Positions 1-8,254 of a DNA stretch of 64,000 nucleotides are shown piece by piece. Under the pieces are notes generated by a model that was not told the origin of the DNA, did not search any database, and worked only from the letters and a program-made list of their open reading frames with translations. The stretch spans positions 33,214-97,213 of the forward strand of contig MGQB01000017.1 in NCBI GenBank assembly GCA_001797675.1, written 5' to 3'. Position 1 is the first letter of the stretch. The number at the start of each line of letters is the position of its first letter. Made by a program: the position numbers and the translations under genes. Origin of the DNA: Deltaproteobacteria bacterium RBG_13_43_22 (GTDB lineage Bacteria; Desulfobacterota; RBG-13-43-22).

Positions 1-77
1 ATTGAGGTAACCTTTGCGTTCTGTTTTTATGCAACGCTTAGGTCTATTGTGAAGCGGTCACCTCACCCTGTTTTCTG

Positions 78-188
78 TCAAGGTTTTCTTTTCGGTTGCT
101 TGGCCAGCTTATTTTTTGTTTTTTGGTCCTGTCTGTTTGTCTTCTGTTTTTGCCCCTTGTCCTTATCCTTCTTGCCTTTGTCTCCCAT
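78..188 (-). CDS. Small lysine-rich conserved protein (36 aa)
   Basis: The frame encodes 36 residues made almost entirely of Lys, Gln, Asp and Arg: it begins MGDKGKKDKDKGQKQK and ends KQPKRKP. I recall very similar short basic proteins (MGxKGKKDKDKGQKQ...) as conserved hypotheticals in many bacteria; their function is unknown. The start is well supported: a strong Shine-Dalgarno (AAAGGAGATACCC) directly precedes the ATG. There is no signal peptide, membrane segment or recognised domain, and the charge pattern suggests an intrinsically disordered protein that could bind nucleic acid, which is only inference. It is the last gene seen at the left end and runs out of the window's 3' side with no visible partner. 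The opposite-strand frame is hydrophobic and is a shadow of this gene. Confidence 0.72.
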   Translation of the reverse strand: MGDKGKKDKDKGQKQKTNRQDQKTKNKLAKQPKRKP

Positions 189-238
189 TGGGTATCTCCT
201 TTCCGTTTTGTCATTCATCTTTTCACTGCGAAGGCCCG

Positions 239-253
239 GCGGCATTTTGCCGC
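239..253. other. GC-rich hairpin upstream of the small basic-protein gene
   Basis: GCGGCA and TGCCGC pair around a TTT loop, about 50 bases upstream of the start at 188. No T-run follows on either side, so it does not look like a simple terminator. It may be a leader structure of the small gene or chance. Confidence 0.25.
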
Positions 254-424
254 GGACCTCGTAAGTGAGTCATAAAAATAGTCAGTCTTTGCCTCTTTCT
301 TATTAAAAAATGGGCTTTTCGGTCATTAATCTTAATCTCCGGTCCTCGGCCAGAAAATATAAATAGGGTGATGCCCTCGTAATACCGAGAAGAAAAGATC
401 AAATCTGCTCTTGACTCATGTTGT

Positions 425-566
425 GAGACCTTTGAAAAAAGCCCCCTTTTGCCCAATCTCTGTGTTAGGCTCAAATTTCAATCCTCGAAATATTCCATAT
501 AATCCTGTGGTTGAAATTTTCGCCTTCCTTGACCTTGAGAAAAACTGAACATTTTTCAAAGGTCTC
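425..566. repeat. 142-bp element bounded by a perfect 15-bp inverted repeat
   Basis: The left arm GAGACCTTTGAAAAA (425-439) is exactly complementary to the right arm TTTTTCAAAGGTCTC (552-566). The 112 bases between them hold no convincing gene. The whole 189-647 gap is otherwise free of supported genes. The size and perfect termini resemble a small non-autonomous mobile element or a long-stem structure, but no target-site duplication is evident. No second copy lies in this window, so mobility is inferred only from shape. Confidence 0.45.
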
Positions 567-647
567 CTAGTAAATTGGAGCCTTCTTTTAACATTTAAAT
601 AAGGTCGGGAAAATGAGGCAAGGTTCAGAAAGTTTTCCCGGAACCCT

Positions 648-1295
648 CTAATCCGCTCGGGCCGATTGTTCTTTTTCCATGCTTTCGATGATGATTTCTG
701 CGGCGATTCTGGCGCCCAGACCGGGTGCCAGCGGGCATTTTTCCCGGGCCCGGGCCTTGTTGAAGGCTTGAAAGTTTTCGCCTCCAGCCATGGGATCATA
801 ATATTTTCCGAGAAGGAGGGTCTGTATGTCCGAGCAGAGCAAACTTCCGAAGGCATCCTCGAAACGCCGGAGATATTTACGGGCGAATAAATAAGTCCGA
901 GTATCCTGATAGTCCGTCAGGTCCGGGCCAGAAAAATAGAGACTCAAGGCCATTAAACCGCCGGAAACCGGTCCGCAGATCCCGCCGCTCATGGCGATTC
1001 CCGGGAAGGGATTGAGTCCTCTAATGATTTCCATGTTCCCCAATCCGAATTCCTCGAAAAGGGCTGTGGCCGATCCCTTGGCACAATTACGGGTCAGATA
1101 GCAGTATTCCTCGCCTTTAAGCTGAACCCGATCCAGGATTTCATCTTTATGTTTGATGACCTCCCTGGGATCGAGCGTTTTGCTCGGTATGCCTTCATCG
1201 ACCAATTTATTAAACCGTGTCTTGATAGCAGACAGGTTCCAGTCTCGAAGGGCCAATTCGTCAATTTTGTCCTTAAGCGCTTCAAGATCAGGCAT
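648..1295 (-). CDS. C_GCAxxG_C_C family redox protein
   Basis: This 215-residue protein has the layout of the C_GCAxxG_C_C family (a putative redox protein family common in anaerobes): a Cys-containing segment YCYLTRNCAKGSATALFEEF, then the glycine-rich GGICGPVSGGLMAL motif, and further Cys near residues LLCSD and REKCPLAP. Such proteins are thought to bind a metal or iron-sulfur centre through the spaced cysteines; the substrate is unknown. I chose the start at 1295 because AAGGAGGACATC sits just upstream; a longer reading to 1385 would add residues from the leader. It is divergent from the luciferase-like gene at 1532 and has no operon partner here. A C-terminal flavodoxin or radical SAM partner is not visible. 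Confidence 0.8.
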   Translation of the reverse strand: MPDLEALKDKIDELALRDWNLSAIKTRFNKLVDEGIPSKTLDPREVIKHKDEILDRVQLKGEEYCYLTRNCAKGSATALFEEFGLGNMEIIRGLNPFPGIAMSGGICGPVSGGLMALSLYFSGPDLTDYQDTRTYLFARKYLRRFEDAFGSLLCSDIQTLLLGKYYDPMAGGENFQAFNKARAREKCPLAPGLGARIAAEIIIESMEKEQSARAD

Positions 1296-1469
1296 GATGT
1301 CCTCCTTCCTTGATCGAATCTTAAGGATATATTTCAAAAAATGCAAATGTTTCTTTAAAATAAGACCGGGAGAAACTAAGGACATCCTATCCTGTCCCTG
1401 TCAAGAGGAAAAAACATCGTCAGTGGGGCCAGTTAATGATAAAAAAGTATTTTTTTCAGATTCATTGTC

Positions 1470-1499
1470 TTGATTTCTGCCCTTTATAAATAGTACAAT
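1470..1499 (+). promoter_or_regulatory. Candidate sigma-70 promoter for the LLM-class oxidoreductase
   Basis: TTGATT (1470-1475) and TACAAT (1494-1499) are separated by 18 bases in an AT-rich stretch, with the ATG 33 bases beyond the -10 box. The match is good but unproven. Confidence 0.45.
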
Positions 1500-1531
1500 T
1501 ATTCATATTTTTCCTAAGAAAAGGACATAAC

Positions 1532-2308
1532 ATGACGCAAATTAAAATCAGCGCTGAATTGTCCCATCTCTGCCCGTTGGCGGAAATCGTCCGACAGGCC
1601 AGGGTTCTTGAAGATAAAGGGTTTTACCGGGTCTGGGTCCCGGATACGATGGTATCGCCATGGGAGGCCTGGCTGGCGGCTTCTCTGATCATCCAAAATA
1701 CCTCCAGGCTAAGAATCGGGCTTGGGGTTACCAATCCCTACACGCGGCATCCGTTGGTTATGGCCCAGATGGCCTGTACCCTTCAGGTTTTGAGCAAAGG
1801 GAGATTAACCCTTTCCATCGGCAAGGGGATTGCCCGTTTCCTGGAAAAGGTAGGTACAAGACAACATGAAAAGGCGGTTGAGGAATGCCTGACCATCCTC
1901 CGTCATTTGACCAACGGCGAACGATTCAGCTTTGAGGGGCAGGTTTTTCGACTGGATGCCATTAGATTGAGGGGGGATCCTCCAGAAACGAAAATTCCCA
2001 TTTATCTGGCGGCAGTAGGCCCTCCCGGTTGGGAAAAGGCCGCCCGGTTTGCCGATGGCGTATCAACGTTCTGGGGTGAAAAGATTAAAGATTTGTGTCA
2101 GCAATACCTGGACGGGAACCCGCTCCCAGTGGCTGTACTGGTCCCATTCTCGGTAACCAAGCCCGATTTTTTCCCCAATCAGCTTCAATCGATCGAAATG
2201 TTGGCAGGGCGGGTGGCTGAACTGGAAGAGGCGGGCTTTGATGAAATCATCATCGCCTATGGTGATAGGAAGGACCTGGAATTGGTCGCGGCCAGGTTTG
2301 GAGAATAG
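1532..2308 (+). CDS. Luciferase-like (LLM-class) flavin or F420 oxidoreductase
   Basis: The 258-residue protein matches the bacterial luciferase-like TIM-barrel family, whose members use FMN or F420. Visible family features are the N-terminal strand MTQIKISAEL, the VWVPDT segment near residue 40, a GLGVTNPYTRHP loop near 65-75, GRLTLSIGKG near 95, and a second half with IPIYLAAVGPPGWEKAARFADG. In F420-type members this last segment helps bind the cofactor. It is shorter than the usual 300-340 residues, with loss mainly after the barrel's sixth or seventh strand, but the frame is clean. The substrate is not predictable. The start is the first ATG, preceded by AAGGACATAAC. It stands alone, divergent from the C_GCAxxG_C_C gene. 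Confidence 0.82.
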   Translation: MTQIKISAELSHLCPLAEIVRQARVLEDKGFYRVWVPDTMVSPWEAWLAASLIIQNTSRLRIGLGVTNPYTRHPLVMAQMACTLQVLSKGRLTLSIGKGIARFLEKVGTRQHEKAVEECLTILRHLTNGERFSFEGQVFRLDAIRLRGDPPETKIPIYLAAVGPPGWEKAARFADGVSTFWGEKIKDLCQQYLDGNPLPVAVLVPFSVTKPDFFPNQLQSIEMLAGRVAELEEAGFDEIIIAYGDRKDLELVAARFGE

Positions 2309-2358
2309 CGGGTTCTGTTAACCGTTTTTAAAGAGCGCAAAATAATCTGGACTCGCCA

Positions 2359-2399
2359 GGCAGCTTTTTCTTCCGCCTGAGGCTTTAGAAAAACCTGCC
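2359..2399. other. Intergenic hairpin after the LLM-class gene
   Basis: GGCAGCTTTTTCT and AGAAAAACCTGCC can pair over 13 positions with one mismatch around a 15-base loop. No T-run follows, so a terminator call for the upstream gene is weak; it could also stabilise an mRNA end. Confidence 0.3.
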
Positions 2400-2480
2400 C
2401 GGGGATTATTAAATCGAGTCTTCACTGTTTTGTAGATATTATTATGACCATCGGAATAAAATTTTATCAAGGAATCGGTT

Positions 2481-3116
2481 ATGACTGACAAACCTTCTAT
2501 CTTTGAAGAAACTTATCAAAATTATCTGACCCAGGTGGCCGGGATCGATTTTGCTTCCAGGGCTGAAATCTTAGGGATTGAAATAAGGGATAGAGAAGCT
2601 TTTATTCCATTGATGGAAAAGATCTATCGGGTCTCGCCGAAAGGGGTTTTTGATCCTTCGGGACAGGAGCCGAACCATGCCCTGAGCATTTTGCTTTGTA
2701 GATATCTTCTCTTATGCCCCGAGAGGGAACCCAAAGGAGATCATTGGGTCACCTATAAGGATTTCAGGGATGCCGCCCCCTTTGTCGGCGGATTCGTCAC
2801 CAATACCGAAAAGGCCCTGGTGAAATATTTTTCCAACAGACTTGAAGCTCTGAAAAAAGCCTGTCAAAAATTGGGGGGCAGACCGGTCGACCTGGAATTG
2901 TCTTATCATATCGTATCCCGGTTCGATGTCCTGCCCAAAATCCCGATCCTTCTTTTGTTCAACGATGAGGATGAGGAATTCCCGGCCCAAGGGTCTTTAC
3001 TTTTCCAGAAAAAAGCGGCTGGATATCTGGACATGGAATGCCTGGCTATCCTGGGATGGTTTTTAACCGATGTCTTGCATCAGTCGGCCGGGAGTTCAAT
3101 CACAACGATCATGTAA
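2481..3116 (+). CDS. DUF3786 domain-containing protein
   Basis: At 211 residues it covers the whole DUF3786 family, which is found mainly in anaerobes and is often near corrinoid or iron-sulfur proteins; its biochemical role is not established. Diagnostic segments are the central LSILLCRYLLLCPE helix, the WVTYKDFRDAAPFVGGF motif, LGGRPVDLELSYH, the IPILLLFNDEDEEFPAQG loop (the family's ExDxEFP-type acidic motif) and LFQKKAAGYLDMECLAILG. No signal peptide or membrane segment is present, so it is cytoplasmic. The ATG lies in an AT-rich leader with weak AAGGAATCGG upstream. It precedes the DUF2461 gene by 32 bases in the same direction and may be cotranscribed with it. Confidence 0.88.
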   Translation: MTDKPSIFEETYQNYLTQVAGIDFASRAEILGIEIRDREAFIPLMEKIYRVSPKGVFDPSGQEPNHALSILLCRYLLLCPEREPKGDHWVTYKDFRDAAPFVGGFVTNTEKALVKYFSNRLEALKKACQKLGGRPVDLELSYHIVSRFDVLPKIPILLLFNDEDEEFPAQGSLLFQKKAAGYLDMECLAILGWFLTDVLHQSAGSSITTIM

Positions 3117-3148
3117 AAAATTTTTACTAACCCATAAGGAGAAAACCA

Positions 3149-3850
3149 ATGACCTCATCCCTCCCTTTTACCGGATTTCCCAAACAGAGTGTTACTTTTT
3201 TCCGCAAGCTTGCCCATAATAACAACAAAATGTGGTTTGACCAAAACAAGGAGATGTATGAACAGCAGGTTTTGGTTCCGGCCCGGGATTTTATAATGGC
3301 CTTGGGCCTCAAGCTGAAAAAAATCGCGCCAGGGGTGCAGGCCGACCCGCGGGTTAACAAGTCCATTTTCCGCCTCAACCGGGATATCCGCTTCAGCCAT
3401 GATAAAACTCCCTATAAGACCCATCTGGGCATCTGGTTCTGGGAAGGTTCCCGGCCGAGGATGGAGTGTTCCGGATTTTATTTTCACCTGGAACCGGAGC
3501 GATTCATGCTGGGGGTCGGGTTGTATGCTTTCCCCAAGGATCTCTTGGATGCCTATCGTCAATCGGTAGTCCATCCTCTACACGGACCGGCCTTAACCAA
3601 GGCGGTTTCAGCGATCAAAAAAAACCGGGATTATTATATAGGCGGACAGCATTTTAAAAAGACCCCTCATGGTTATGACCCCTCACATAAAAATTCCGAG
3701 TTTCTGCTTTATGACGGACTTTATGCCGGAGTGGAACTGCCCGTTTCATCGGATCTGTTTTCCGAAGCGTTGGTGGAATTATGCTTCGATCACTATAAAA
3801 ATATGCTTTCCCTGCATCGCTGGCTCCTGGCCCTGACCAAACGGGTTTAA
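3149..3850 (+). CDS. DUF2461 domain-containing protein (TIGR02453 type)
   Basis: This 233-residue protein spans the DUF2461 family end to end. Recognisable elements are FFRKLAHNNNKMWFDQNKE near residue 17, the IFRLNRDIRFSHDKTPYKTH core near 70-90, a FYFHLEPERFMLGVG strand and a basic C terminus. The family is widespread and lacks an assigned reaction; the conserved R-D-RFS-DKTPYKTH core suggests a ligand-binding pocket, which is inference. AAGGAGAAAACCA gives a clear ribosome site for the ATG. It follows the DUF3786 gene closely. Confidence 0.88.
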   Translation: MTSSLPFTGFPKQSVTFFRKLAHNNNKMWFDQNKEMYEQQVLVPARDFIMALGLKLKKIAPGVQADPRVNKSIFRLNRDIRFSHDKTPYKTHLGIWFWEGSRPRMECSGFYFHLEPERFMLGVGLYAFPKDLLDAYRQSVVHPLHGPALTKAVSAIKKNRDYYIGGQHFKKTPHGYDPSHKNSEFLLYDGLYAGVELPVSSDLFSEALVELCFDHYKNMLSLHRWLLALTKRV

Positions 3851-4039
3851 GGTAGTTTACTAATTGTTTTAATGTGGAACCCTCAGGCCCTTCCGCTATG
3901 AGTTCTACGTGACAGGAAACGAACATTGAACCTTGACTATTGAACGTCGAAGGAGTTTTTCGTTTAAGTTCCCCTTGTATTCTCAGAAAAAAGCCTTACC
4001 TTTAAAAAAATCTATTTTGTGAAAAAGGATGTAATCAGG

Positions 4040-4162
4040 ATGACGGCCCTATTTAGAAGCGCCGTGAGGTGTTGTATTGTTGCCGGCTTACTGGTGGTGC
4101 TTGCGGCCTGCCTACCATCCGCAGAATCAAGAGATGGGGTAAAAAAAAACGATGCATATTGA
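4040..4162 (+). pseudogene. Lipoprotein signal peptide out of frame with msrAB
   Basis: A 40-codon frame starts at ATG 4040 behind AAAAAGGAT and reads as a textbook lipoprotein leader: MTALFRSAVR, a hydrophobic core IVAGLLVVLA and the lipobox LAAC. It ends at TGA 4160-4162, after crossing a run of nine A at 4141-4149. The MsrA frame starts at ATG 4152, offset by one base. Loss of a single A would fuse the leader in frame to the methionine sulfoxide reductase and yield an envelope-anchored enzyme. I list it as an out-of-frame leader; a phase-variable tract, transcriptional slippage, true decay and a homopolymer sequencing error all remain possible. Confidence 0.65.
4141..4149 (+). repeat. Poly-A tract (A9) between lipoprotein leader and msrAB
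   Basis: Nine consecutive A sit exactly where the lipoprotein leader and the MsrA frame diverge. Tracts of this length are prone to slippage in replication and transcription, which here would switch the enzyme between a leaderless and a lipoprotein form. Confidence 0.6.
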
Positions 4163-5165
4163 AAGTTCTAATAAAAAAATTGCCACCTTTGCCGGTGGCT
4201 GTTTTTGGTGCAGTGAAGCCGATTTCGAAAAAATACCCGGGGTGATTGATGTCATTTCAGGTTATATCGGCGGGGATAAAAAGGATCCTACCTATCAGGA
4301 GGTTTGCGAAGGATCTACGGGACACCTGGAAGCGATTCAAGTCCGTTATGATCCGACGAAAATATCGTATCAAGGTCTGCTAAATGTTTTTTGGAAACAT
4401 ATCGATCCCACAGATCCTGGAGGCCAGTTCGCAGACCGGGGTTCACAGTACCAAACGGCTATTTTTTATCACGACGGGGAACAAAAAAAAATGGCTGAAA
4501 ATTCCAAAGAGGCATTGAGCCGTTCTGGAAAATTCGCCAAACCCATCGTTACGGAGATCAGACCGGCAGTTAACTTTTATAAGGCTGAATCGTATCATCA
4601 GAATTATTGTCAAAGAAATCCCTTGAAATACCGGAACTACCGCTGGGGATCGGGAAGAGACCGGTTCATTGTAGAGAACTGGGCGGAGAAGAAGCCAATT
4701 CCTCCTGCCGAAGGGGAAATTGGGTGCCGGAAACCGGATGAAGCCGAGCTGCGAAAAAAAATCACACCTTTACAATTCGAGGTGACCCAGAAAAACGGCA
4801 CCGAGCCGGCTTTTCAAAATCCTTACTGGGACAATAAAAAAGAAGGGATTTACGTGGACGTGGTCTCCGGTGAACCCCTGTTCAGTTCTCTGGATAAGTA
4901 TGATTCCGGGACCGGCTGGCCGAGTTTCACCAAGCCCTTGGAGCCGAACCATATCGTCGAAAAGGAAGTCTCGAGCTTTTTTATGCGGCGCACCGAAGTC
5001 AAAAGCAGGGATGGTGATTCCCATTTGGGCCATGTCTTTAACGACGGACCTCAACCAACCGGGCTTCGCTATTGTATGAATTCAGCCGCCTTGCGCTTTG
5101 TTTCCAAAGAAAATTTGGAAAAGGAGGGGTATGGAGAATTTAAAGGGTTATTTGTGAAAAATTAA
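4152..5165 (+). CDS. msrAB: Bifunctional peptide-methionine (S/R)-S-oxide reductase MsrA-MsrB
   Basis: The fusion repairs both sulfoxide epimers of oxidised methionine in proteins. Residues about 10-165 are MsrA, with the catalytic GGCFWCSE motif, [16 protein letters not shown] and [12 protein letters not shown]. Residues about 200-330 are MsrB, with [52 protein letters not shown]; the Cys in RYCMNS is the expected catalytic residue. The paired CxxC zinc-binding motifs of some MsrB proteins are absent. At 337 residues it has the usual size of a two-domain fusion. Start 4152 gives a cytoplasmic protein with a poor ribosome site. A lipoprotein leader lies one base out of frame immediately upstream across A9, so the natural product may be envelope-anchored. 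Confidence 0.93.
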   Translation: MHIESSNKKIATFAGGCFWCSEADFEKIPGVIDVISGYIGGDKKDPTYQEVCEGSTGHLEAIQVRYDPTKISYQGLLNVFWKHIDPTDPGGQFADRGSQYQTAIFYHDGEQKKMAENSKEALSRSGKFAKPIVTEIRPAVNFYKAESYHQNYCQRNPLKYRNYRWGSGRDRFIVENWAEKKPIPPAEGEIGCRKPDEAELRKKITPLQFEVTQKNGTEPAFQNPYWDNKKEGIYVDVVSGEPLFSSLDKYDSGTGWPSFTKPLEPNHIVEKEVSSFFMRRTEVKSRDGDSHLGHVFNDGPQPTGLRYCMNSAALRFVSKENLEKEGYGEFKGLFVKN

Positions 5166-5204
5166 ACCCCGTTGACAACCGATTGAACTCATTGTGATTC
5201 ATCC

Positions 5205-5816
5205 TCAGATTTTTTGATCCACCTGGGCAAAGCAGGGGATACAAAGGGTTCGCCCTTCATATCTTCTGGTCCGGGACTCCATGGTCATCTCCCCGCAAGT
5301 CTCACAGGCCAGACTCTGTAACACCCTGGCCGGTCTTGGGGCCGGAGTGGGGAGTTTTGTGACGGAAAACATCTCCTTTAGGCCGGCATTCAAATAGGTG
5401 TCCGGAAGGGTTTTGCGCAACTCTTCAGAACGCTTTTGTTCCTGGTCCGAAATCGTTCCATCGGCTGCCTTTTTCATCAGTGCCCGTAATTCCTTCCCGG
5501 TTTCTCCCTGAATGCCGGGGTTGAACAAGGCCCGGAATCCTTTCCCTCCCTTGCGGTCGAAAAAGCTGAAGGCCATTTTCCCATAATCCCGATGGATCAA
5601 ATTCCCTTTGCCGAAGGTACACCCGGTGAGCACCTGAATGGCGTCCACCCCGCACATATCGGTTTCCACCACCGCCACGAGGTCGGTTTTTTCCGGCGGA
5701 CCCAATTCTTGAATCGCCAGTTCAGCCGCCCGAATGCCAATGGCCAACCCTGGACACCAATGACCGTGAAAATCTTTGGTTTTTTCAATCAATGCTTTGC
5801 TGATAGAACACGGCAT
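5205..5816 (-). CDS. FmdE-family protein with C-terminal zinc ribbon
   Basis: The 203-residue protein resembles FmdE (formylmethanofuran dehydrogenase subunit E), a family also found in bacteria without methanogenesis. Features: FHGHWCPGLAIGIRAAELA near residues 16-35, TDMCGVDAIQVLTGCTFGKGN with the conserved cysteines near 53-67, DYGKMAFSFFDR, and a C-terminal zinc ribbon CETCGEM...RYEGRTLCIPC. In bacteria such proteins are often near molybdenum enzymes or transporters and may bind metal; the exact role is unknown. The ATG is preceded by AAGGAACAAATC. It converges with msrAB and has no operon partner here. Confidence 0.87.
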   Translation of the reverse strand: MPCSISKALIEKTKDFHGHWCPGLAIGIRAAELAIQELGPPEKTDLVAVVETDMCGVDAIQVLTGCTFGKGNLIHRDYGKMAFSFFDRKGGKGFRALFNPGIQGETGKELRALMKKAADGTISDQEQKRSEELRKTLPDTYLNAGLKEMFSVTKLPTPAPRPARVLQSLACETCGEMTMESRTRRYEGRTLCIPCFAQVDQKI

Positions 5817-6005
5817 GATTTGTTCCTTCTCTTGTCTGTGGAAATTGTGGAATGATCATAATGGTAAAACCAAGAGACTCAAAAATCAACCATGAATGAA
5901 TTCGCTCTTCCCCGTTTTAACCGTCAAACAATATAATCCCTTGCTTTCATCCTCCCTTAAGGTATTATAGCTTTATCAGCTGCATGGATGGAAGGACCAG
6001 GGGTA

Positions 6006-6194
6006 ATGATAAAGGTGGCGGCCGCTATTCAACTGCTCTTCATCCTCTTAATCGTAGGATTCAGTACTTATCAGTTATTTCAGGGACGCTTCGATTTGGC
6101 CCTGGGCGTTCTTCCCTTTCTGATGGCCTTTTACGTTTTCGTCACTGTTCGAAACAAGAGAAAACCAACCCCCAAAGAAGATCATGAGTCATAA
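6006..6194 (+). CDS. Small two-helix membrane protein
   Basis: The frame encodes about 62 residues with two hydrophobic helices (AAAIQLLFILLIVGFSTY and FDLALGVLPFLMAFYVFVTV) followed by a charged tail RNKRKPTPKEDHES, the arrangement of a small inner-membrane protein with the tail in the cytoplasm. I do not recognise a family. The start is uncertain: ATG 6006 follows AGGGGTA closely, and an in-frame ATG at 5988 would add six residues. It converges with the HdrD-like gene. An overlapping frame on the same strand is less membrane-like and is treated as a shadow. Confidence 0.5.
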   Translation: MIKVAAAIQLLFILLIVGFSTYQLFQGRFDLALGVLPFLMAFYVFVTVRNKRKPTPKEDHES

Positions 6195-6208
6195 AAAGAG
6201 GGCCTGTC

Positions 6209-7462
6209 TTATTGAACCAAAGCCTCGGCGATCATGGATGAAAGGAATTGGACATTCATTCCCATCTGGTAATGATCGTTTAAATTACTGAGCTGGGTAT
6301 GGCAGTTTTCGCAGGCTGTGGCCAGAATTTTGGCCCCGGTTTTTTGGACCTGATCCACCTTCACTTTAGCCGATTTCATGCGAAAATCCAGGGTGTCCTC
6401 CCCCAGGGCCACCAGTCCCCCGCCCCCGCCGCAGCACCAGTTATAGCGGACGTCGTCGGTCATCTCCCGGAAATCGTGGGTCAGGTTCTGTAAAATATAC
6501 CGGGGTTCATCAATCACACCGGCATTCCGGGCGATCTGACAGGGATCATGATAGGTAACCGGATCTTTAAATTTTTCCTTATCCAGCCTAATCCTTCCCT
6601 CCCGCAGATAACGAGCATGAACCTCGGTTATGGAGCTGACCTTGAAAGGCTGTTTCCCGGATAATTGCTTCATGACCCGGAAAGCCGTTCCGCATTCACA
6701 GATACAGACCTCTTTGACTTTGAGACGCACCGCTTCATTGATTATGCGATCCAGGATCAGCTTGGTCCGGGAAGGATCGCCGACAAAGGCCCCGAAGTTG
6801 ACAGCCTCGAAAAAACTTAAGGTCCAATTTTCTCCGGCAGCATTGAAAATGGCCGCTGCCGGGATAATCGAATGGGCACCGGCCAGGGCTACATACAAAA
6901 GATCCGCGCCCTCCTGATCCATCGGGATCGGGTTTTGACCGGCCTCCACCTGCCACTTTTCCACCACCTGAGACTCCAAGTTTTTTATGGCTGTCAGAAA
7001 ACCCTCTTTAAACAGATCCAAAGACTTGCCCTTCTCTATGGAAGAGTCGGCCAGCATACTCAATATCTCCGGTTCCTCATTTGCACCGACCAATAACAGC
7101 TTGGCGATGGACATGAGCATCTGTGTGTCGATTCCGTGGGGACAATAGACCATACAGCGGCGGCAGCCGGTGCAGGAATAGGCGGCCTCGTATAATTCCT
7201 CCAGGGCCAGTTCGGTCAATTCTTTAGGTTCACCCAGGGCCGAAGCCAGTTTGCCCTGGCCCTTAAAATACTTTTTGTAAATCCGTCGTACGATTTCATG
7301 GCGATAAGCGGCGATATGCTTGACCTGACCCGTCGAAGCATAGACATGACAGGCCTCGGTACAGGTTCCGCACCGGGAACAGGTTTCCAAGTACAGTCTC
7401 ATGGCTTGGTTTAACTTTGACTGGAATAGTTTTAAAAGATCTTCACGGGTTTGGGTATCCAT
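6209..7462 (-). CDS. HdrD/DsrK-like iron-sulfur (CCG-domain) oxidoreductase subunit
   Basis: The 417-residue protein carries two [4Fe-4S] ferredoxin motifs, CSRCGTCTEAC (C28, C31, C34, C38) and CTGCRRCMVYC (C97, C100, C103, C107). They are followed by two cysteine-rich CCG regions: ICECGTAF, then YHDPCQIARN with WCCGGGGGL and ATACENCHTQL. This is the architecture of HdrD, DsrK, HmcF and TmcB, which bind a non-cubane cluster and move electrons between a membrane cytochrome b and a cytoplasmic thiol or disulfide. The next gene upstream, three bases away, encodes a NarI-like membrane subunit, so the two probably form a quinone-linked complex. Unlike DsrK, no DsrC gene lies nearby; TusA and DsrE in the same operon may supply the thiol substrate. 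Confidence 0.88.
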   Translation of the reverse strand: MDTQTREDLLKLFQSKLNQAMRLYLETCSRCGTCTEACHVYASTGQVKHIAAYRHEIVRRIYKKYFKGQGKLASALGEPKELTELALEELYEAAYSCTGCRRCMVYCPHGIDTQMLMSIAKLLLVGANEEPEILSMLADSSIEKGKSLDLFKEGFLTAIKNLESQVVEKWQVEAGQNPIPMDQEGADLLYVALAGAHSIIPAAAIFNAAGENWTLSFFEAVNFGAFVGDPSRTKLILDRIINEAVRLKVKEVCICECGTAFRVMKQLSGKQPFKVSSITEVHARYLREGRIRLDKEKFKDPVTYHDPCQIARNAGVIDEPRYILQNLTHDFREMTDDVRYNWCCGGGGGLVALGEDTLDFRMKSAKVKVDQVQKTGAKILATACENCHTQLSNLNDHYQMGMNVQFLSSMIAEALVQ

Positions 7463-7464
7463 GG

Positions 7465-8175
7465 TTAACCCCTCCTTAACCTGTTCATGGGGATGGAAAA
7501 GAAAGAATGCATGATCTTGCTGAAGGGGAAGAACATAATAAAGAGGTTGGCAAAGAAGACATGCAAGACCAGCATAAATGAATGCCCGGTCTGATAGACC
7601 GCAGAAGGCAGTTCCGGTCGAAAAAATAATAGGCTGGTCAGATAAGTCTGATAATCACTGGGCGACAGTTCGGCGTAACCATACCAGCGGCGGGCCCAGT
7701 CCATCTGACTGCCGAAAAGAACGGTTAAAAAAATGAGAATCAAAAGATAATAATCTTCTGGAATCGAAATCTGACGAGTAGGCGAGGCAAATCTGCGGAA
7801 GAGCAGATAGAGCAGGGCAATGATCATAGTCAGGCCGACGAAACCTTTACCCAGGAAGATCTCGTGTTCCCAAAATTGGAAAAAGGTGAATCCTTTAAAC
7901 AGTTCCAAATGCCCGATGATCAGGAGCAAGAGGGCAATATGGAAGATCATCAAAAAAAACCATAGGACCGGATTGTGCTTCCGGACGGTCGGCAAAAGAA
8001 AGCTGTCGTGAAGGGCCCAGAGCCATTTAGGTTTTTTCTCCGGAAAAATTTGAAGGGTGGTTGGCTGCACGGGGGCCCGCCAGATCTTGACCATCCGGCT
8101 GATGATCCCGAGCACAAAAATCAGATAGGCCAGATAGACCATGGGGACCAGTATTAAATAGGTAATCGTTTGCAT
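7465..8175 (-). CDS. NarI-like cytochrome b membrane subunit
   Basis: The protein (236 residues) has five or more membrane helices and resembles the nitrate reductase gamma/DsrM/TmcC fold that carries b hemes and exchanges electrons with menaquinone. Candidate heme ligands are His residues in KHNPVLWFFLMIFHIALLLLIIGH and in TGHSFMLVLHVFFANLF. I set the start at 8175 because AGGAGGATCCT is right upstream. The longer reading to 8421 runs through a dispersed intergenic repeat and gives a non-membrane extension, so it is unlikely to be coding. It lies three bases before the HdrD-like gene and is almost certainly translated with it. Confidence 0.85.
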   Translation of the reverse strand: MQTITYLILVPMVYLAYLIFVLGIISRMVKIWRAPVQPTTLQIFPEKKPKWLWALHDSFLLPTVRKHNPVLWFFLMIFHIALLLLIIGHLELFKGFTFFQFWEHEIFLGKGFVGLTMIIALLYLLFRRFASPTRQISIPEDYYLLILIFLTVLFGSQMDWARRWYGYAELSPSDYQTYLTSLLFFRPELPSAVYQTGHSFMLVLHVFFANLFIMFFPFSKIMHSFFSIPMNRLRRG

Positions 8176-8254
8176 AGGATCCTCCTTAGCTCCCTTGTCT
8201 TCTCTGTTAAACCCAAATTCTCCTTTGTGGTGGGAAAAATTAAACAGAAAAATG

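Noticed and set aside
49..264. Plus-strand hydrophobic frame of 71 codons
   Set aside because: It is antisense to the small lysine-rich gene at 78-188, which has a strong ribosome site; its Phe/Leu/Ser-rich product is the expected mirror of Lys/Gln/Asp codons.
416..856. Minus-strand frame of 146 codons overlapping the C_GCAxxG_C_C gene
   Set aside because: It overlaps a recognised protein in another frame and runs through the 425-566 inverted-repeat element; no family resemblance.
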